A stretch of DNA of 64,000 nt from Cytobacillus oceanisediminis (GTDB lineage Bacteria > Bacillota > Bacilli > Bacillales > Cytobacillaceae): the NCBI RefSeq assembly GCF_007830235.1, contig NZ_VLKI01000006.1, forward strand, positions 98,672 to 162,671, given 5' to 3'. Under the pieces are notes generated by a model, which saw only the letters and a program-made list of their open reading frames with translations, made no database searches and was not told the origin of the DNA. This document shows positions 59,288 through 64,000 of the stretch, in pieces. The translations under genes and the position numbers were made by a program. Every line of letters starts with the position of its first letter. Position 1 is the stretch's first letter.

Positions 59288-61741
59288 TTATTCTGCCGAT
59301 TGGCCGTTAGGATCATCTGGTTGATCTTCCGTCTTCCAAATACCTTTCGCTTTTCCGCTCTCAGATTCATCAATAATGAATGATCCATTTGAGTACCTGT
59401 CATTAAATCGGATTGCTGAACCTTTGACAGCTTCTATATGGCCTTTCTCGGTTTCAATGAATATAGCATCGCTGCCTCTGATAATGACGGATCCAACAAT
59501 GCGATGAGGATTGGATTTTAATTCACGAAGCATGACTACCCCGCGCTTGGCACGGGAAGTACGCTCGAATTCGCTTAGTTTCATTTTCTTTATGGATCCA
59601 CGCTGTGTAACGATGACTACAGCTTGTTCCTTTGGATCTTCAATGAGCTGGGCGCCGGTTACAAAGTCGCCGTCTTTTAGATTAATTCCTTTCACACCAG
59701 CAGCCCTGGCACCGACAATACTTACTTCTTCCTCATGGAACCATAACCCATAACCCTGATGAGTGGCAAGGAATATTTCTTTCGTGCCATCGGTCTGATA
59801 GACATCCAGAACTTCATCATTGCCCTTTACATTAATGGCAACGAGCGGTTTGGAATACCTTTGTGCTTTATATTGCTTCAGCTCAGTTTTTTTCACCATT
59901 CCGTTCTTCGTCATAAAGAGCAGGAATGCCTCGGTCTCAAAATCTTTTACTGGTATAGCCCGAACAATGGAGTCATCCCGGTCAATCGGAATGATGTTGG
60001 CAATATGCTGGCCAAGATCCTTCCATCGTATGTCTGGCAGCTGATGAACCGGACAATATAAATAATTTCCTTTATTCGTGAATACAAGGAGAACATCGGT
60101 CGTGTTCATATCCAGCTGGGCAATCAGCCTGTCGGAATCCTTCATGCCGAAATCCTGTCCGTTTGAGGCGGCAAAGGATCGCTGGCTTGTACGCTTGACG
60201 TAGCCTTCCTTTGTTACGGTGACGATGACATCTTCACTTGCCACCAGCACTTCAAGGTTGATTTTTATTTCTTCAATTTCCGCTTCAATTCTGGTGCGGC
60301 GTTCATCAGCAAAACGCTTTTTAACATCTTTAAGTTCCTTTTTAATCACAGAGTAAAGCTTTTTCTCGCTTTCCAGAATGGCCTTCAGCTCCTGGATCTG
60401 CTTGGCAAGCTCTTCAGCCTCTGCTCTCAAAGCCGTTATGTCTGTATTTGTTAAGCGATATAGCTGTAAAGAAACGATGGCTTCTGCCTGTGGTTCTGTG
60501 AACTCAAACTTGGCAATCAAATTATCCTTTGCATCCCGTTTATCCTTAGAAGCACGGATGGCCGCTATTACTTCATCCAGAATTGAGAGTGCCTTCATCA
60601 AGCCTTCTACGATATGCTGGCGGGCTTCTGCCTTATGCAGGTCAAACTGTGACCTGCGGGTTACAACGTCTTTACGGTGGCCGATGTATGCATCCAAAAG
60701 CTCCCTGAGCCCCATTAATTTTGGATGCCTGTTGTGAATGGCTACCATGTTGAAATTATATGTTATCTGTAAATCGCTGTTTTTGTATAAATAATGCAAA
60801 ACGCCTTCAGGATCCGCATCCTTTTTCAGTTCTATTACAATGCGGAGACCTGTGCGATCCGTTTCGTCGCGGACCTCGGCAATGCCTTCCACTTTGCGGT
60901 CCAGTCGGAATTCATCAATTTTCTTCACGAGATTGGCTTTATTCACTTCAAAAGGAATCTCGGTGATGACAATTTGCTTTTTCCCTCCGCGCAGGTCTTC
61001 AAATTCGGATTTTCCGCGGATAATGATTTTGCCTTTGCCTGTTTCGTAGGCTTTTTTAATGCCATCAACGCCCTGGATAATGCCTCCGGTAGGAAAGTCA
61101 GGTCCTTTAATATGCTCCATCAGCTCATCAATTGAGCAGTCCGGTTTTTCCATGCGCAAAATAGCACCGTCAATGATTTCATTTAAATGGTGAGGCGGAA
61201 TTTCAGTAGCATACCCCGCTGAAATTCCTGTGGAACCATTAACAAGCAGGTTAGGATACCTGGCAGGCAGGACTGTTGGCTCGTTGGACGTATCGTCAAA
61301 GTTAGGGATAAAATCAACTGTCCTTTTTTCGATGTCCTTCAGCAATTCAGATGAAATGGCAGAAAGCCGGGCCTCCGTGTAACGCATGGCTGCCGGTGGA
61401 TCTCCGTCTATGCTTCCGTTATTCCCGTGCATTTCAACGAGAAGGTTTCGGACCTTCCAATCCTGACTCATCCGCACCATAGCATCATATACCGATGTAT
61501 CACCATGCGGATGATAGTTGCCGATTACGTTTCCTACTGTTTTTGCTGATTTTCTGAAGCCTTTATCCTGGGTATTCCCCTCAACATGCATGGCATACAA
61601 AATACGTCTTTGAACCGGCTTTAAGCCGTCACGCGCGTCAGGAAGTGCACGGTCCTGGATAATATATTTACTGTAGCGCCCAAAACGGTCACCCAGTACA
61701 TCTTCAAGAGGAAGGTCGCGGAATTTTTCTGCAGAACTCAA
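59288..61741 (-). CDS. parC: DNA topoisomerase IV subunit A (ParC)
   Basis: An 817-residue breakage-reunion subunit. The winged-helix core contains [14 protein letters not shown], the quinolone-resistance region [20 protein letters not shown] with the usual Ser and acidic residue (sensitive form) and the catalytic Tyr in [11 protein letters not shown]. The C-terminal beta-pinwheel repeats (for example [35 protein letters not shown]) wrap DNA. With ParE it decatenates replicated chromosomes. The start is TTG overlapping the parE stop (TTGA), behind GAGGAGG, so translation is coupled. Confidence 0.97.
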   Translation of the reverse strand: MSSAEKFRDLPLEDVLGDRFGRYSKYIIQDRALPDARDGLKPVQRRILYAMHVEGNTQDKGFRKSAKTVGNVIGNYHPHGDTSVYDAMVRMSQDWKVRNLLVEMHGNNGSIDGDPPAAMRYTEARLSAISSELLKDIEKRTVDFIPNFDDTSNEPTVLPARYPNLLVNGSTGISAGYATEIPPHHLNEIIDGAILRMEKPDCSIDELMEHIKGPDFPTGGIIQGVDGIKKAYETGKGKIIIRGKSEFEDLRGGKKQIVITEIPFEVNKANLVKKIDEFRLDRKVEGIAEVRDETDRTGLRIVIELKKDADPEGVLHYLYKNSDLQITYNFNMVAIHNRHPKLMGLRELLDAYIGHRKDVVTRRSQFDLHKAEARQHIVEGLMKALSILDEVIAAIRASKDKRDAKDNLIAKFEFTEPQAEAIVSLQLYRLTNTDITALRAEAEELAKQIQELKAILESEKKLYSVIKKELKDVKKRFADERRTRIEAEIEEIKINLEVLVASEDVIVTVTKEGYVKRTSQRSFAASNGQDFGMKDSDRLIAQLDMNTTDVLLVFTNKGNYLYCPVHQLPDIRWKDLGQHIANIIPIDRDDSIVRAIPVKDFETEAFLLFMTKNGMVKKTELKQYKAQRYSKPLVAINVKGNDEVLDVYQTDGTKEIFLATHQGYGLWFHEEEVSIVGARAAGVKGINLKDGDFVTGAQLIEDPKEQAVVIVTQRGSIKKMKLSEFERTSRAKRGVVMLRELKSNPHRIVGSVIIRGSDAIFIETEKGHIEAVKGSAIRFNDRYSNGSFIIDESESGKAKGIWKTEDQPDDPNGQSAE

Positions 61742-63717
61742 GATTCAACCTCCTCCTCTAAAACAGAAATATTTTCATTTTCAAGTATGCTTCCGTCTTC
61801 TTCAAGTCCGAATGCAACATTGGATTCAATCCACTTGCGTCGCGGTTCTACCTTATCGCCCATCAATGTGGTAATGCGGCGCTCCGCCCTTGCTGCATCA
61901 TCAATCTTCACGCGAATCAGCGTACGTGTTTCAGGATCCATCGTCGTTTCCCATAACTGGTCTGCGTTCATTTCGCCAAGACCCTTATATCGCTGAATCA
62001 TATAGCCTTTACCAACTTTTTTAATGGTGTCCTGAAGGTCATCATCACTCCAGGAATACTCAACCACTTCTTTTTTGCCTGATCCTTTGCTGACTTTATA
62101 CAAAGGGGGAAGAGCAATAAATACTTTACCAGCTTCAAGAAGAGGCTTCATATAACGGTAGAAGAAAGTGAGAAGCAGCACCTGTATATGCGCTCCATCT
62201 GTATCGGCATCTGTCATGATAATTACCTTATCGTAATTGACATCATCCAGATTAAAATCAGCTCCAACGCCTGCTCCGACCGCATGGATAATCGTATTAA
62301 TCTCTTCATTTTTAAAGATATCCTGAAGTTTCGCTTTTTCTGTATTGATAACTTTACCTCTTAGCGGAAGCACAGCCTGGAACCGTCTATCCCTTCCTTG
62401 CTTGGCTGATCCGCCTGCGGAGTCTCCCTCTACTAAATATATTTCATTCCTTTGCGGATTGCGTGATTGGGCTGGAGTCAGTTTGCCTGATAGTACCGCT
62501 TCTGATCTCTTCCGTTTTTTTCCGCTCCTGGCTTCTTCACGTGCTTTGCGGGCAGCTTCTCTGGCCTGGTAGGCCTTGATCGCTTTTTTGATTAGTAGGG
62601 AGCTTGTCTCAGGGTTTTCTTCAAGAAAATACGACAAATGCTCAGAAACAACAGAATCAACAGCCGAGCGTGCTTCGCTTGTTCCGAGTTTGCCTTTCGT
62701 CTGTCCTTCAAACTGCAAAAGTTCCTCAGGCACCCGAACAGAGACAATGGCAGTGAATCCTTCACGGATATCGGCCCCATCCAAATTTTTATCTTTTTCC
62801 TTTAACAAATTCACCTTTCGTGAATATTCGTTAAAGGCGCGTGTCATAGCTGTTTTTGAACCCGCTTCATGTGTTCCGCCGTCTTTTGTTCGGACGTTAT
62901 TGACAAAGGACAATACATTTTCCGAATAGCCGTCATTGAATTGAAAAGCGAAATCGACTTCAATTCCATTGCTTTCTCCTTCAAAGCTTATTACCGGGTG
63001 AAGGACATCCTTCTCCTCATTTAAATATTCAACGAAAGCCTCTATGCCGTTTTCATAATGAAAAACGTCATGAAAATCATTCCGTTCATCAAGGATCTCA
63101 ATTTTCATTCCCTTTAGGAGGAACGCTGACTCACGAAGACGTTCACATAGAGTCTCATAATTATAAGTAGTAGTGGAGAAAATCGTCGGGTCAGGCTTAA
63201 AATGGATTGTTGTGCCCGCTTGGTTTGTCTTGCCTACTTTTTCAAGAGTGGTGACAGGTTTTCCGCCATGCTCAAACCGCTGTTCGTATACAAATCCATC
63301 CCGCTTAATTTTTACAACCAGCCATTCGGAAAGGGCGTTAACAACCGAGGCACCGACACCGTGCAGCCCTCCGCTTGTTTTATAGCCACCCTGGCCGAAC
63401 TTTCCCCCGGCATGGAGAACGGTCAATATAACTTCAGGCGTTGGCTTGCCCATCCGGTGCATCCCGGTTGGCATACCGCGTCCTTTATCTTGAACACTTA
63501 TTGAATTGTCTTTATGTATTTTGACAATGATATGATCCCCGTAACCCGCCAGCGCTTCATCAACAGCGTTATCGACAATCTCATATACAAGATGGTGCAA
63601 ACCCCTTGCATCCGTACTTCCAATGTACATCCCAGGGCGCTTTCTTACTGCTTCCAGCCCCTCGAGTACTTGTATGGCATCATCATTGTAGTCAAAAGCT
63701 TCCTGATTTTTTGCCAC
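61738..63717 (-). CDS. parE: DNA topoisomerase IV subunit B (ParE)
   Basis: A 659-residue ATPase subunit. The GHKL domain has [21 protein letters not shown] and [17 protein letters not shown]. The TOPRIM domain has [18 protein letters not shown] and [11 protein letters not shown]. The C-terminal part contains [22 protein letters not shown] 63717 ([12 protein letters not shown]) is the best start: AAAGGGG lies seven bases upstream, and family members begin with MAKKQ-like residues. A longer frame to 63861 would add 48 unrelated residues. Confidence 0.96.
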   Translation of the reverse strand: MAKNQEAFDYNDDAIQVLEGLEAVRKRPGMYIGSTDARGLHHLVYEIVDNAVDEALAGYGDHIIVKIHKDNSISVQDKGRGMPTGMHRMGKPTPEVILTVLHAGGKFGQGGYKTSGGLHGVGASVVNALSEWLVVKIKRDGFVYEQRFEHGGKPVTTLEKVGKTNQAGTTIHFKPDPTIFSTTTYNYETLCERLRESAFLLKGMKIEILDERNDFHDVFHYENGIEAFVEYLNEEKDVLHPVISFEGESNGIEVDFAFQFNDGYSENVLSFVNNVRTKDGGTHEAGSKTAMTRAFNEYSRKVNLLKEKDKNLDGADIREGFTAIVSVRVPEELLQFEGQTKGKLGTSEARSAVDSVVSEHLSYFLEENPETSSLLIKKAIKAYQAREAARKAREEARSGKKRKRSEAVLSGKLTPAQSRNPQRNEIYLVEGDSAGGSAKQGRDRRFQAVLPLRGKVINTEKAKLQDIFKNEEINTIIHAVGAGVGADFNLDDVNYDKVIIMTDADTDGAHIQVLLLTFFYRYMKPLLEAGKVFIALPPLYKVSKGSGKKEVVEYSWSDDDLQDTIKKVGKGYMIQRYKGLGEMNADQLWETTMDPETRTLIRVKIDDAARAERRITTLMGDKVEPRRKWIESNVAFGLEEDGSILENENISVLEEEVES

Positions 63718-64000
63718 GAACATACCCCTTTCATATCTTGCAGCAACACTGGCCGCCAATTGCGGCTCTTGAACACCCGTATAAGCATTCGGCTCAAAGA
63801 TCGTTTTTCCTTTATAAAAATTAGATAAATCCCGATATGAGAACAGGTGTTCCACATTCATATTTTACCATATAATTTAATAAGGTCTATGCTTTATTTT
63901 ATCTATTTATTTGGTTTTGGCAAATAAGTTCTTGAGTGTTGCGGGATTTTTAAAGATTATTTCCATTAGCTAAACCCTTTATTTACGGGCTTCTTATAAA
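63718..64000. other. Upstream region of parE
   Basis: It should hold the parE promoter. The frame continues upstream to 63861 but without a ribosome site or family similarity. No other gene is visible before the window ends. Confidence 0.4.

Noticed and set aside
63718..63861. Longer ParE N-terminus
   Set aside because: The additional 48 residues have no family match, and the ribosome site fits GTG 63717.

Overview
The window looks like a chromosomal segment of a low-GC, endospore-forming Bacillus-type Firmicute (Bacillaceae in the broad sense). The evidence is the AG-rich Shine-Dalgarno sites, the rho-independent terminators, the spore-type genes (CotF-like coat protein, DUF1657/YetF, YkoP/YkoQ-like, GerA-like remnant) and gene orders known from Bacillus subtilis (parE-parC-alsT; des-desK-desR). 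No rRNA, tRNA, prophage, transposase or CRISPR array is seen.

Layout. 1-6.9 kb: end of an MhqO-type dioxygenase gene, a class A penicillin-binding protein, a small ribbon-helix-helix regulator with an HD hydrolase, an MtnX-like phosphatase, cyclophilin PpiB and a mismatch uracil glycosylase. 6.9-7.4 kb: a 52-bp tandem repeat array. 7.7-17.3 kb: a translationally coupled intracellular subtilisin and endonuclease I pair, an alkyltransferase-like protein, D,D-carboxypeptidase DacC, a YceI protein, a Suv3-like helicase followed by a frameshifted endonuclease IV gene, and a zinc alcohol dehydrogenase. 17.8-24.7 kb: a flavin monooxygenase, CoxG-like, YkuK, DUF2512 and DEAD-box helicase genes and a CotF-like coat gene. 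24.8-28.1 kb: the membrane-fluidity module des, desK, desR. 28.9-37.5 kb: branched-chain aminotransferase, patatin, broken DJ-1/PfpI, GH18, DUF438 hemerythrin/PAS and oligopeptidase F genes. 37.6-42.9 kb: a selenium cluster. 43-47.6 kb: htpG under a perfect CIRCE element, a second DUF2512 gene and an amino acid permease. 48-56.9 kb: spore/envelope-type genes and a staygreen homologue. 57-63.7 kb: alsT, parC, parE.

The most notable part is 37.6-42.9 kb. It encodes a SenB-like glycosyltransferase (candidate selenosugar synthase) directly upstream of selD, whose catalytic cysteine codon is an in-frame TGA (selenocysteine). Next comes a PhnD/PhnE/PhnC-like ABC transporter operon whose last gene is a NodB-type deacetylase with an in-frame TGA at codon 6 (Cys-Pro-Sec). 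Both TGAs are followed by hairpins placed like bacterial SECIS elements, and in both genes the only good ribosome binding site lies upstream of the TGA. I infer a selenium uptake and selenosugar (possibly deacetylated selenosugar) pathway; its chemistry is not proven by sequence.

Four copies of a roughly 240-bp non-coding element with 12-bp inverted ends (GGCTCTGTTAAA) are scattered in the window. One is flanked by a perfect 8-bp target duplication. One copy lies directly in front of, and in frame with, a DEAD-box helicase gene, and another separates des from desK. Other structures of interest are two unrelated tandem repeat arrays (52 bp and 21 bp), an operator array at the ribbon-helix-helix gene, an Fnr-like site in front of the DUF438 gene and several hairpins.
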